Source: Neoarius graeffei
Taxonomy: Eukaryota > Chordata > Actinopteri > Siluriformes > Ariidae
Reading direction: 5' to 3'
DNA length: 64,000 bases
Assembly (NCBI RefSeq): GCF_027579695.1
Contig: NC_083581.1
Location: 59,474,200 to 59,538,199 of the forward strand
Under the pieces are notes generated by a model, which saw nothing but the letters and a program-made list of their open reading frames with translations, ran no database searches and was not told the origin of the DNA. This document shows, one piece after another, positions 36,401 through 50,800 of this stretch. Within the stretch, counting starts at the first letter, position 1. Each line of letters begins with the position of its first letter. Made by a program: the position numbers and the translations under genes.

Positions 36401-39400
36401 ACTATGTATACCCTTTTAGGGACAAAAAGGTACATATATGTCCCCAAGCAGTATATAAAGGGTACAAATAAGTACCTTAGAGGGTACTGCCCCAGTGACA
36501 AGCCATTGTACCTCTAAAGGTACAATAATGTACTTTATTTTCTAAGAGTCTAGACATAACTTGTATTTACAATTTACAATTATAGTTATTACACTTACTT
36601 TTGACCGGTATTTTATCTGTATTGCATTCAGAATGGTGGTAGGCGTACATGTGCTTGCCCTTCTCTTGATGGAGTTGCAGCAGGATGAAGACTCACCTCA
36701 GATCCTTGCGGCAGATGCCCTGTACCAGCTGGACCGTGTTGAGGAGGCATATCGTATTCTCCTCTGCATGGAGCACACATCTCCTCGCGCACCTGTCCTT
36801 GCGCGACTCACTCTGCTTCAGCTGCACCGGGGCTTCCTGTATGATGCCAATCAGGTGTCTCCTTGATCCTTTATGATAGGTTTGATTGCCTTTGAAGCAG
36901 TGTTTCTCAAACTTTTTCAGACCAAGGACCACTTTATCCGTTAAAAAAATAAATAAAAGTCATGGACCACCTAACCCCTTAAATATCCCGCACAAAAAAC
37001 AATGACCCTACTTCAACAGTATATTACAAATTACACAGTAATGAAATGATAGTTTTACAAATAGTATCACCAACTCACTCATTGTTGTCTTTCTCTTAAT
37101 GGGAAGAATGGTGCTGTTTATTCTGATACATCAGTGAAGCAATGTCTGGCTCCAAACTGGACAGTTTTCATCTCATATTGGGGCCCACATTGATCTGGTT
37201 GTGTTGCTTTGTTTTCTCAAACAAAGAATCATCACATCTTTGCACTTTGTCTTTGCTCGTGTCGGATGTTCCTTGTGCTTTTCTTTTGATTGACCCGGTC
37301 TTCAGCCACTGATCCATTATCTTTTTGACAGTTTGATGCTAAGTCTAATTTGGTTTCATAGTTTCTTTGCATTCCACATTCCAAGATGGCGGTTCAGGTG
37401 TGTTTGGCGTCCTAGTTTGCCTGTATCCCTGTTTGCGTTTTATTCTTTGTCCGTTTTTTTGTCTCTGTCTAAGTGTTTCTGATGTGCACTTCAACAATGA
37501 ACACAATATCTGCTTGAGTTAAGTCAGCAATTAGTGAAACGGACACAAAACGGTCATAAACAATGATGCTTGCTGTTTGGCTGTACCTGCTGGGCTTCAC
37601 GCTGACAGCCCCTGCAGCGGATTACTCAGGACATGATGGTATGGATGTTACTTTTCATTGGATTAACCCCCGATGCGCAACTATGCCCGGTTCGAAATGG
37701 GCACCATTTTCGCGATGGATTACTACTGCAGGGCACCTCTTTGGGTTGCATGGGTGTGATGGCCTGTGCCCTCTACAAGCGCAGGTGTGGATGGAGGCGT
37801 TGCGTCCTCGCACTGCCGCTGCCGCTGCCGCTGGTAGCCACCGGCGGAGAACGATCAAGGCATTGTGGATTATCCTTCTGTTGCTGCTCTCAGGTAATAT
37901 CCACCCCAACCCGGGGCCTGAACTGACACGGCTCGAAACTCCATCCGAGTTGGCAAGTAGCAATGGATTACGTTTCATTCATCTTAACGTGCGCAGTCTA
38001 CTAAACAAGATAGATTCTGTTCGCATATGGGCAAAGTTGGCTGATTGTGATGTTATGGTTCTGTCTGAGACGCGGCTTAAACCCTCAATAACGAAAAATT
38101 CCATAAACATTGAAGGATACAACATCTTCAGGTCTGACCGCGTAAAGAAAGGAGGTGGTGTCGCTATCTATGTCAAGTCGCATCTGAACTGTTCATGCAC
38201 CGACTCGTTCACCAGATCTAAATACTTTGAACTATTGACCGTTAAACTGGAAATTCCGAATGGCGCTGACTTCAGTATAGTAGGGTGCTATCGGCCACCT
38301 TCAGCAGTCTGCGACGCTGCAACTGCATTCATGGACCATTTAAATAAAGTATCTGACAAAGAGTTTGTTTTAATGGGTGATCTGAATTGGGACTGTCTAC
38401 CCTGCATGTCAGGGGTGCTGCAGGAAATATGCGATGCCTTGCGGTTGTCGCAATTGATAAACTCTCCGACCCGTTTAAATACAAAGTATATGGAAAAGTC
38501 CACTCTTATTGATGTTATTTTCACGAACTGTCCTCTTAAATACTGTGCAACCGGAGTGTTTTGCAATGATATTAGCGACCATTGTGCTATTGCATGCGTC
38601 AGAAAATGTAAACCTGTGAAGCCCAAACCACGATTCATTTTTAAAAGGAACTACAAGCACTTTAATGAGCAAGCCTTTTTACACGACCTTTATGACAGTG
38701 ATCTGCACCGCATTGGTGAAATGGTTGATGTTGAATTAGCTTGGGAATATTTTAAAACTATTTTTATTAAATTTATTGATAAGCATGCTCCCATGAGGAG
38801 ATATCGGGTCAGTGGCAAGGATAATCCGTGGTTCAATGACAACCTCGCAAATCATATAAGGGAAAGGGATAAGGCTTGGTCTTTGGCTAAGCGACGAGGT
38901 GATCTTGCATCATGGAATAATTATAGAGCACTACGTAATAAGTGTAAAAAATTAGTGAAAGTTGCCAAAAGTGACCACTATTAGCAATTGCTAAATGAAA
39001 ACCTAAATGACCCCTGTAAATTTTGGAAGTTGGTTAAGTCCACAGAGGGGACTGTGGAAATACCTACACTGCCTGAGGTATTAAAAACAGCTCAAGGAGA
39101 GATAAAAGGCAAAGATAGTATTATCAATGCATTTAATGACCATTTTAATATGGCAGCGGTAAAAGTTACATCTCACCTTCCAGTGTTAGAAAACCTCACT
39201 TTGCCTCAAGGAGTGATTTCTTACAGTCGTTTTAACTTTTCTGCTATTACACCCTTTCAAGTGTATCAAGCCTTGTCTAAACTAGACACTAGAAAATCTA
39301 CAGGTGCAGATAAAATTGAGCCCATTTTTTTGAAGGCAGCAGCAAGTGTGATTGCCAGTCCTATTGCTTCTATATTCAATCTTAGCCTCACCAGTGGGGA

Positions 39401-42400
39401 AATCCCTAGGTCTTGGAAGTCAGCCATGGTTCTCCCACTGCTGAAAGGTGGTGATCCCTCAATACCTGACAACTATCGCCCCATTTCTAGATTGTCAGTA
39501 ACTGCTAAAATATTTGAGTCTCTAGTAAATGAGCAGGTTAAACATTATTTGTCTGAGAATAGAATTTTAATATCCAGACAATCAGGATTCAGACAATATC
39601 ACAGCACTATCACTGCCACTACGTTAGTCACTAATGACATAATTTCTGCTCTGGATAATAAGAAGTCCTGTGCTGCTCTTTTTGTTGACCTTTCTAAGGC
39701 TTTTGATTGTGTGAATCATGATCTTCTTCTTTTGCAACGTCTTCAGCATATTGGTTTCAGTGACACAACACTGAAGTGGTTTTTAAACTATTTATCTGGG
39801 AGAACTCAATGTGTATCTGTTGACAGTAGTAGCTCTGCTTCAATAGAGGTCAAAATGGGTGTGCCCCAAGGTTCAATTTTGGGGCCTATCTTATTCACTA
39901 TTTATATTAATAACCTGTATGTTGGCCTTGACTCAGTGAAGGTACACCTGTATGCCGACGACACTGTTTTATACACATCTGCCCCCTCTGTAAGGACAGC
40001 GGTTGAGGATCTTCAATCTGCCTTCAGTGTTTTGCAGGCTTCTTTGCTTAGTCTCAGACTGGTTTTAAATGCTAAAAAACCAAAATATATGGTTTTCACT
40101 TGTTCCCGCTCATCATTATCAAATGTTGAAGTGACCACTGCTGATGGCACCCTGTTAGAAAGGGTTAAAACCTATAAGTATTTAGGAATTTGTCTTGATG
40201 AAAAATTGAACTATGAAGCACATATTGACCATCTTCTTAAAAAACTTAGACCAAAGCTGGGTTTTTATTTCTGTTTTAAAAAGTGTTTTCCTTTTCCTGC
40301 CAGGTTAAGATTGGTCCAGAGTACTTTTTTACCTATCTTAGACTATGGTGACATATTATACATGCATGCTCCTGCCTCTTTTTTTAAAAAAGTTGGATGT
40401 AGTTTACCATGCAGCCTTGCGTTTTATTACAAACTCAAAAATGAGAACACACCACTGCACACTGTATGAAATGGTTAAATGGACTTCACTATCACTCAGG
40501 AGAAAAAGCCATTCCCTGATTTTTATTGCCAAGGCATTGATTGGTAAACTCCCACCATATATTAACTGTCTGTTGTCACACCAAACCAGTTCTTATAGCA
40601 CTAGGTCAGGAAATAAAATAATCTTAAATATTCCAGCTGTACGCACTGAACTAGGCAAAACTTCTTTTAGCTCATATGCCCCACATGCTTGGAATAACCT
40701 TCAAAATACCTTAGACTTGGACTCTGTGCCTTCTATAGAGGTTTTTAAGAATCTTTTAAAAACAATTTTAATTGAAGAATGTCATTGTTTTTAAATTCAC
40801 CTTCATTATGTCTGCTGTATCATCTTTGTTCAGTGTTGGGGTGCACTGTATTCCTGTCTATTGTCTATTGTGTGCTTGGTTGCCTGCCTTGTTTGTTAGC
40901 CCCTGTTGATTGTCTGTCTGCTTGCACTTCTGTTTGTGTCTATGGCTTATGTAACCTTGCATGTGCATTCTCTGTTTGTCTGTAAGCCTTGTGCATGTGT
41001 CTCTTCTGTTTGTTTGTTTTTATGCTGTCTTGGCCAGGACTCCCTGGAAGAAGAGGTCTTTGTACCTCAATGGGACCTTCCCGGTTAAATAAAGGTCAAA
41101 AAAAAAATTCCCTCCACATTCAGAAGTGACATTGATATGAAAGTCTAACCTAAACTGACGTAGCTATAGGCAGTGTCGCAAAACTGTGGCTTGCTTAATG
41201 TCAGACAAATTCAAATAATAGGCTACTATTTGAATTTACATAGGACTTTATTCAATATAGAAAACAACTCATCTGTGCTACTCATAACTTTTGTTTTTGG
41301 AGTCACATACACGATTTGAGAAACACTGATAAAACGTGATATTTTACGACATCCACTAATCGCAGATCACCAGGGTGGACCACACTTTGTGAAACAGTGC
41401 TTTAAAGTATTGCCTGGAAAATCATGATTGTCTCTGTGGATTTACAGTTACTGAAGAAGCTTATCCATTGTGGGGACACTAGCTGCTTAAGCTCTTTGCT
41501 CTCTGTGGCAGCTCTAAAGGACAGGGCACTTCTAGAGAAACACTGTCACACTGCATCAAAACGCATTCTACATAGTCAACAAGAGGAAAGTGCCATCAGG
41601 GAAGCTGTGGCTTATCTCTCTATTGCCATTATGGCTTCAGGTAAGTATGAAATGAGTGTACAATAATCAAGAAAAAAAAGCAGTGATGCAACATACAGTA
41701 TTTGTCTGTTTTGTCACACTTGATCATGTCAGTGGAAGAAATTATTTGCTTGACTGACTGGGAAATACTGCTCTGTGGTATATAGAGGAAGTGATTTTAC
41801 TGATAGAAAATATGTCTGACGTAAAGCAGTTCCTATAATGTTACTTTTGTAGAAAGAAACACATCTGAAATAAAAACTAGGCAGCAGAATCTACTTTAGT
41901 TCATGCATTTTCCATTGTAAACATGCCAATCCTTTTCGCACAGTTAATGCTGAAACCCCAAGATGGTTTCATAGTGGCAATTTTAGATCTCTTTTATCTT
42001 TTAGGTGGCGAAGCAACAGACTCCTTATTGGAGAGGGCTCGATGTTATGTTTTACTGGGCCAAAGGAAGACTGCCATTTTCGACTTCACTGCTATCCTTA
42101 AAGAGCATAAAAATCATGTACAAGCTCTATGTGGGAGAGGGTTCACTTACCTAATGTTCAACCAACAGAAGGTGTGGTGTGCTTACTGAGCCCTGTATGG
42201 CTTAATTTATATTTTGTGCTTTATGATTGTGTCGCTAGGGCGGCACGGTGGTGTAGTGGTTAGCACTGTCACCTCACAACAAGAAGGTCCTGGGTTTGAG
42301 CCCAGCGGCCGACAGGGGCCTTTCTGTGTGGAGTTTGCATGCTCTCTGCATGGGTTTCCTCTGGGTGCTCTGGTTTCCCCCACAGTCCAAAGGCATGCAG

Positions 42401-45400
42401 GTTAGGCTAATTGGTGGCTCGAAATTGACCGTAGGTGTGAATGGTTGTCTGTGTCTATGTGTCAGCCCTGCGATGACCTGGCAACTTGTCCAGGGTGTAC
42501 CCCACCTCTCGCTCATAGTCAGCTGGAATAGGCTCCAGCTTGCCTGCGACCCTGCAGGACAGGATAAGTGGCTACAGATAATGGATGGATGGATTGCGTA
42601 TCTTATCTTGACGAAGAAAAAAAAATTGCAGCAAGATTATTTGCTATTGGTAACCCCTGTATTTGTTTGTGAGAATGATTTGTTTTAAATTCTGCTTTAA
42701 TGTTTAATTCTATGTACTATACTGGTAGATCATGATTCTTTTTGTCTAATAAAAGATGACGTTGTAATGACACTAATAAAAGATGACGTTGTAATGAATT
42801 GAAATTGCTACTCTCTTTTGAATTCTTCCAAGGAAGCTACACAAGATGTACTGGCAGCTCTTCAGGTTGATGCAGAAGAGGTAACTCAGAGTATTATGTC
42901 CTTAAAAGACAAGGCACGGAAGCTAATCTGTGAATGGCTACAACAGCACTGTCGTGTCAGTCTTTCCAGCATTCTGTCCACCAACCCAATACCCTACCAG
43001 CAGGATTGTCTTAAAGAAGCCTTTCTGATTAGTGGAGCACTGATGAAAACTGACAACAGGGATCCGAGGTGGCACCTCCTCTACATAGACAGTCTGCTTG
43101 CCCAAGGTGTGAGTTTGCAGTATTGTTAATCACAACACCTTTTTCATAAAGCAACATCTGTGTATGATCAGAGTTCAGACAATCAAGCATCATTGGGTTT
43201 ATAGACAGCTCAAAGCTCTGATCTGTATATTTGCTAATATCTCAGGGGATTTGAAGGCAGCAGGTATGCACCTCCTGCAGGTCTTTGGTCAGGAGCCCCG
43301 TGACGTGGCAGCCCAGGCCAGGTGGGGAGTGCTGGAGAGCTGGAAAAAGAACTACAGATCAGCAGTGAAGTTCTTGAGTGTGGTATCTGAGAAAGATCCC
43401 TCACTGCTAGACTTCCTACTGACCCTCATTCAGCCCCAGCAAAAGATACGCCTGGCACAGGTAACATAATAATCTAAAATGTTGTTTTTATAGAAGCAAC
43501 AAACAATAAAGAATTATAAACTGACTGGCCAAAAAAGAAAATTGCACACTCATCAAAAGTAATATTTCGTTGGACCACCTTTAGCTTTGTTTATGGGGCG
43601 CATTCACCATGGCATTGTTTCGATAACCTTATGCAACGTCACAACATTTATTTCCATCCAGAGTTGAAATTTTCGCCAAGATCTTGTATTGATGACGGGA
43701 GAATCGAAGCATGCCGTAAAGTCTTCTCCAGTTTATTCCGAAGACTTTCAAGTCAAGTCAATTTATTTATATAGTGCTTTTAAAAATAGACATTGTCGCA
43801 AAGCAGCTTTAGAAAAAAAAAAAAGATTTTAAACATATGAACTAATAAATTTATCCCTAATGAGCAAGCCTGAGGCAACAGTGACAAGGAAAAACTCACT
43901 CAGATGACATGAGGAAGAAACCATGAGGGGAACCAGACTCAAAAGGGAACACATTCTCATTTGAGTGATATCAGATAGTGTGATTATATATAACTTGCTT
44001 CTATAAGTGTGTCCTATATAGTCAAAAAGTGCAACTGTGTAACCAGGAAATTCATTATAGTTTTAACAGGAAGTCTATTTTGTTGAAGTTATCAACTGTT
44101 TTTTGTTGGTGACTTACAGTTAGGTCCATAAATATTTGGACAGAGACAACATTTTTCTAATTTTGGTTCTGTACATTACCACAATGAATTTTGAACAAAA
44201 CAATTCAGATGCAGTTGAAGTTCAGACTTTCAGCTTTAATTCAGTGGGTTGAACAAAATGATTGCATAAAAATGTGAGGAACTAAAGCATTTTTTTAAAC
44301 ACAATCCCTTCATTTCAGGGGCTCAAAAGTAATTGGACAAATTAAATAATTGTAAATAAAATGTTCATTTCTAATACTTGGTTGAAAACCCTTTGTTGGC
44401 AATGACTGCCTGAAGTCTTGAACTCATGGACATCACCAGACGCTGTGTTTCCTCCTTTTTAATGCTCTGCCAGGCCTTTACTGCAGCGGTTTTGAGTTGC
44501 TGTTTGTTTGTGGGCCTTTCTGTCTGAAGTTTAGTCTTTAACAAGTGAAATGCATGCTCAATTGGGTTGAGATCAGGTGACTGACTTGGCCATTCAAGAA
44601 TATCCCACTTCTTTGCTTTAATAAACTCCTGGGTTGCTTTGGCTTTATGTTTTGGGTCATTGTCCATCTGTATTATGAAACGCCGACCAATCAGTTTGGC
44701 TGCATTTGCCTGGATTTGAGCACATAGTATGTCTCTGAATACCTCAGAATTCATCCGGCTGCTTCTGTCCTGTGTCACATCATCAATAAACACTAGTGAC
44801 CTAGTGCCACTGGCAGCCATGCATGCCCAAGCCATCACACTGTCTCTGCCGTGTTTTACAGATGATGTGGTATGCTTTGGATCATGAGCTGTACCACGCC
44901 TTTGCCATACTTTTTTCTTTCCATCATTCTGGTTGAGGTTGATCTTGGTTTCATCTGTCCAAAGAATGTTCTTCCAGAACTGTGCTGGCTTTTTTAGATG
45001 TTTTTTAGCAAAGTCCAATCTAGCCTTTTTATTCTTGAGGCTTATGAGTGGCTTGCACCATGCAGTGAACCCTCTGTATTTACTTTCATACAGCCTTCTC
45101 TTTATGGTAGATTTGGATATTGATACGCCTACCTCCTGGAGAGTGTTGTTTACTTGGTTGGCTGCTGTGAAGGGGTTTCTCTTCACCATGGAAATTATTC
45201 TGCGATCATCCACCACTGTTGTCTTCTGTGGGCGTCCAGGTCTTTTTGCATTGGTGAGTTCACCAGTGCTTTCTTTCTTTCTCAGGATGTACCAAACTGT
45301 AGATTTTGCCACTCTTAATATTGTAGCAATTTCTCGGATGGTTTTTTTTTTCTGTTTTCACAGCTTAAGGATGGCTTGTTTCACCTGCATGGAGAGCTCC

Positions 45401-48400
45401 TTTGACCACATGTTTTCTTCACAGCAAAATCTTCCAAATGCAAGCACCACACCTCAAATCAACTCCAGGCCTTTTATCTGCTTAATTGAGAATGACATAA
45501 TGAAGGAATTTCCCACACCTGCCCATGAAATAGCCTTTGAGTCAACTGTCCAATTACTTTTGGTCCCTTTAAAAACAGGGTGGCACATGTTAAGGAGCTG
45601 AAACTCCTAAACCCTTCATCCAATTTTAATGTGGATACCCTCAAATGAAAGCTGAAAGTCTGGACTTTATGTCCATGTCCATTATATAACTATAACTTGA
45701 ATATGTTTCAGTAAACAGGTAAAAAAACAAAATTAGTGTCAATGTCCAAATATATATGGACCTAACTGTAAGTACAAGACAACTGCAGTCCTAAAATTTT
45801 CATGGCAATTGTAGTCCTAAGCCATTGTAGCAAAATTGTAAATGTGCAGAGCCATCTTCTAAGTGTATCTTTAAACAAATTGATGAGAACCTCAGCCAGA
45901 AGTAGAGCATCATGATAGATCAGGGGCTATACATTTAGGGCCATTCTTGCAAGATCAAAGTGATGAGAACTCCAGCTAGAAGTAGGGCATCAGGATGGAT
46001 CAGGCAGGTTTGAAGAGCAGGAGATGCCAGTATCACTGGTATCCTAGGATGGACATGTAACTCAGCAGAGAGAGCCAGAGAAAAACACAGGTTGTCTGGT
46101 GTCACCTAATGGTTAAGAACAGTGTACTTTCAATGGGGTTAAGACTCTGTGGTGGCCAATTAATGTGTGAAAATGATTCCTCATGATCTCTGAACAACTT
46201 TTTCACAATTTGAGCCTAATGAATCCTAGCATTGTCATCTTGGAATATGCCCATGCCATCAGGGAAGGAAAAAAAAATCAATTGATGGTATAACCTGGTC
46301 ATTCCGTACATTCAGCTTGTCAGCTGACTTCATTTTATTGCCACATAACATTGCTGAGTCTAGACCTGACCAGCTGAAACAACCCAAGATCATAACACTG
46401 CCTCCAGAGGCTTGTACAGTGGCCACTATGCAGGATGGATGCATCGTTTCATGTGCTTCCCTTCTTACCCTGACATGCCCATCATCATTTTAGAATAGGG
46501 TAAATCTGGACTCTCATAAGACCACATGACCTCTTTCCATTGCTTCAGAGTCCAATCTTGATATGCTCCTTAACAAATCCTCGTGAAAATTTTTTTCCAC
46601 CTGATTAGTCTCACTAACATGTTTTCTTATGGCCACATAGCCCTTTAGTCCCAAGCTTGTGAGTTCTCATCACATTATGCATGTGGAAATGCTATTAGTT
46701 TCATTATTAAACATAACCGTGAGTTCTATTGATGATTTTTTTTAACAATTTGACCTCAAGTGTTTGTGATCTTCAATCATGGTGAGTCAAGGGTGGTTTG
46801 TTTTTCCCCTGACCACATTTCTTCTGTGAAGCTGACAGTTCACCACTATACGCCCATGTTTTAATAATGCTTTGGACAGTTCTTAACCCAATTCCAGTAA
46901 TTTCAGCAGTTTTCTTTGCTTGATGCAGACCAATAATTTGAGTCTTCTGAAACACGGTAACATCTTGTCCACTACCACAGGATATGTCTTCTGACTTGGT
47001 TGTTAAAGAAAGGAGAAGCTACTCCTTGCATCAGTTACGGTGAAAAGAACTGTTGACAGCTGAAACATATTAATCACTGCAGTAATTATCCAATCAAAGG
47101 CTCTTATGTATTTGCTTATTTAAATCCAGATGGCGACATCTTTTTTTTTGGCCAGGCAGTGTACAATATATACCTTTAGATGAGGCTACTTTCATACATA
47201 TATCAGAAATCTTTAGTGCATTTTATGTCTAAATCGTTTATATCCTATTTCAAGGATGCCCAACTAAGTCCAGTAATGCCTGGTGTTTTCCCCATTCTAA
47301 TAAATTAATTAAACTCTATAATAAACTCTTTAATCACTTGTCTTTGGGCAGGGAAAATGTTAAATTTTGCTGGAGTCCAGCATTCCCAGTGTTTGGCACG
47401 CTTGTTCTTGTGCTCTTAGAGCACTCTTGTTAATTTTTCCTTTAGAAGTGACAACCCAAAGATCAGTTTTCCAAAATATAACCCTATGTGCTCAATTTCT
47501 CTTATTTTAAAAAGTCATTTTTATATTAAAATGCTTATTTTCAGGCTCTCTGCTCCCTATAGGCCAAATTGCATTAAAACATTAACACCCCCCCAAACAA
47601 ACAAACAAACAAACAAACAAACAAACAAACAAACAAACAAACCTGACCCTTATGCTGAAACTAATTATGCCACATAGAAAAGGGACAATAAACAGCTTTC
47701 AGGTTCGAGGCAAAGCTATTTTTCAGGGTGGAGAAATTTTTAAATTAAAAATTTATGGTGATCCACTGCAGGGCAATATTGTGGCTCATAATTTTTTCTA
47801 AGGTCAATGATAGAAACACTGCAAAAACATTACACACTGTACTTCTAACTATTTGCAAATCCTGTCACATTTCCTGCAATTTGCTAACCTGTGTTATCAC
47901 ACGTGCTAATCTGCCTGCCATCAAATATAAGAAGAGGATTTGTGTGACTGTTTTCATAAATATTGTTGACATTGCTAAAGGTCATCAGAATATTTTGGGT
48001 GTATTAACTAACAAATAAATTATAATGAGGCTTGCTGTCATTGGGAAATAACAACAAGGTGGTAAGATGGTATAAAATGTTGGGACCACCCTGGAGATTA
48101 GTTTCCTATATCAGCATGTCCTGAAGCGTGTTTTCCCCTCTTATATCACAGAAATTAGCAATGATTGTGATTTTCAAAATATACAACAGAATGATTCATC
48201 ATACTTTTTAACTTTTTATAATGACATTTAATGATGTGGAATGTCCACAACACAAGTTACTTAGTCACTGATAACACGTACATTATTGTAGCTAGAAACA
48301 GTAATTCCCTCAAAAGCCTCTCTTTTGTCTCTCTCTTGAAGCTACAAAGAAAAAAAATGCAGCTTGTCATAAGACATCAGTGAAAACTCAGAAAGCACAA

Positions 48401-49903
48401 ATTCTTCTGACTCACAGCACAGGGGATTTTTTTTTGTAAATAACATGCTTTAATATGGTTTATGATTACCCTTAGATAACTGTAAAGCATCTACCATACA
48501 ACTTCCTGAAATAGTTATTACTTCTATATACAACCCCGATTCCAAAAAAGTTGGGACAAAGTACAAATTGTAAATAAAAACGGAATGCAATGATGTGGAA
48601 GTTTCAAAATTCCATATTTTATTCAGAATAGAACCTAGATGACATATCAAATGTTTAAACTGAGAAAATGTATCATTTAAAGAGAAAAATTAAGTGATTT
48701 TAAATTTCATGACAACAACACATCTCAAAAAAGTTGGGACAAGGCCATGTTTACCACTGTGAGACATCCCCTTTTCTCTTTACAACAGTCTGTAAGGGTG
48801 ATTCTTTAACTATGGGCACTATTGGCCTTGTGAACTTGAAGGGGAAAAAAGTGTGAAAATATTAATTGTCACACTGGGATAGGTAAACACAGCTAGTCTA
48901 GTTTGATGATTCATAAGAGAACACACTGATATTCTAAGACAAGTTGGTGATTTTTTTAACAGATTTCCCGACTCCCCTTGCACAAATGTAATTTCCATCA
49001 CATGTAAATATTTGTCATTTATTTTAAAATAGTATGATACACATCATTTCTTTTCACTGGAAGACCAATTTCATATATAGTTTTAGCAGTTTATGCCTAT
49101 ATTGTAATTCCCATGAATTTATGGATTAGGAAAATTAATTGTGATGAGGACCAAACACGAATCTTACGTCCACCACAACCTGAGATATAACATTGGAATG
49201 GTTAGATACACTTCAAGGAGTAACTACTTGTGTTTTTACTTGAAGTGGAACATTACCTCATAAATTATGCAGATGTTTTTAATGAGTGATTAGAGTTTTG
49301 TAACTATTTGTTTAAAAAGAAATGGGGTAATGGAAATTACTAGGCGTAGTGGAAATTACTGGTTGTTGTGGAAATTACAATAAATGGACCCCATAGAAAA
49401 ACAAAACTTTTATTTTAAAACTTTATGAAGCACCCAATTCCATTCAACAAATTAATTTAGTATGTTTGAACCTTTCTTTTTAAAAAGACAAATTCATATA
49501 CATTTCATATCATATATTGCATACAACATGAACAGTATTTTGAAACCGTTCACAAACAGTAGTCTTGACAGTATCATGAAAAGTATTCTGAACACAGAGA
49601 GAGAGGGAGGTTTGTCCTGAGAGCATGACCATTGTTGGCCAAGAGAGCATGACCATTGTTGGCATGTGAATGGTTAATCAGGAACACTAAAAACAAACAA
49701 ACAAACAAACAAACAAAATAAGGCGGCGACTGGAGTTGTAACGATGAGAACACAAGTCATTGGGCTGGGAACAGTATTCACAATAAAGAAAGAAAATGTC
49801 ACAACACAGCCATCATGTGAACTTGCAATCAAGTAAACCTGAAGACATTTGGATGAGATATTGAAACATTCTGATTACTCACAGTTTTCTGAGCTAAGCG
49901 AGG

Positions 49904-49944
<41 letters not shown>

Positions 49945-50745
49945 GTAATTCAAGGCCAAATTTTGCAGATTCCTTGCCATTCTTTCTTTACTGCCATCTT
50001 AATTTCCTTATGCCGTTGTGTGTGTGTGTGCCTTTTCAAGCTTGGCATTTCTTTCATATAATGCTGCATACACTTTTGAACGGTTTCGTAGGACCTTTTT
50101 TCTTCCTCTTTGTTTTTGCGTCACAGGTTGGCCAGAGGGTAATGGTAAGGGTAGTGTGGGAGGTGGAGAGACAGGTTCCGGTGGAACAGATTCTGGAGAG
50201 TTTGGTGGGGTTGTGGTTGCAAGGTAGGCCTGTACCCCAAGAGCATTCTTAATCTTCTCCCGATATTTTTTCATATAGTTTCTTCTTTGTCTCCTTTTTT
50301 TGCGTTGTTCTCTTTTTGTTAATTCTCCAATCGGTTTTACCACACCCCTCTCTTTTTTTCTCTGGTATCTCTCCCGGTCTCTTTTCAGTCGCTCTTCATA
50401 TTTCACAGGGTCTTCTTTTATCCTGTCCCTGTAGGCTTGCGACCTTTCTTTTATGGACTTCCGTGGCATCTTGAAAACATAAATTTACTTCAATAATAGA
50501 ATTCATAGTCAGGGTACATACATTAACCCATTAAGACACGGCCCCTGTTATAAGTTTGTTGTTATCGGAATGACAATGACCAAGTCGTAATATATGACTA
50601 AAGACTCTTTAATGTCATAGTATTGTAGTACTATAGTAACAGGTTTTCAGCAAATAGTAAAGCGTTCCACTGGTGGAACGGCGCGTATTATGGGGTTAAT
50701 ATTGAATAATTTAATAAATAAATTGCAGTTTGAGTTGTGCGACTG

Positions 50746-50800
<55 letters not shown>

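Larger units (their letters stand above)
36898..41399. mobile_element. hAT-type relic split by a LINE
   Basis: Ends CAGTGTTTCTCAAACTTTTT and CACTTTGTGAAACAGTG are inverted, and flanks CTTTGAAG (36890-36897) and CTTTAAAG (41400-41407) match at 7 of 8 bases. Without the LINE at 37382-41112 about 770 bp remain, with no intact transposase. It lies in ttc34 intron 2. Confidence 0.75.
43748..46090 (-). mobile_element. L2-type LINE 3' UTR fragment, itself split by a Tc1
   Basis: 43748-44060 (TCAAGTCAATTTATTTATAT, GCAAAGCAGCTTTAG, GAGGAAGAAACCATGAGG) and 45780-46080 are two halves of one inverted L2 3' UTR. They are separated by the Tc1 at 44117-45768. The tail faces left. Confidence 0.65.
43514..47163 (-). 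mobile_element. Tc1-like transposon (ACTGGCCAAAAAA ends), doubly interrupted
   Basis: Left end ACTGGCCAAAAAAGAAAATT and right end TTTTTTTTTGGCCAGGCAGT are inverted. The minus strand carries transposase pieces at 46955-46773 ([19 protein letters not shown], helix-turn-helix) and 46444-46259 ([19 protein letters not shown]). The C-terminal part is displaced by the LINE fragment at about 43748-46090. Confidence 0.75.

Noticed and set aside
44933..45601. 222-residue plus-strand ORF
   Set aside because: Antisense of the better-supported Tc1 transposase at 44371-45411.
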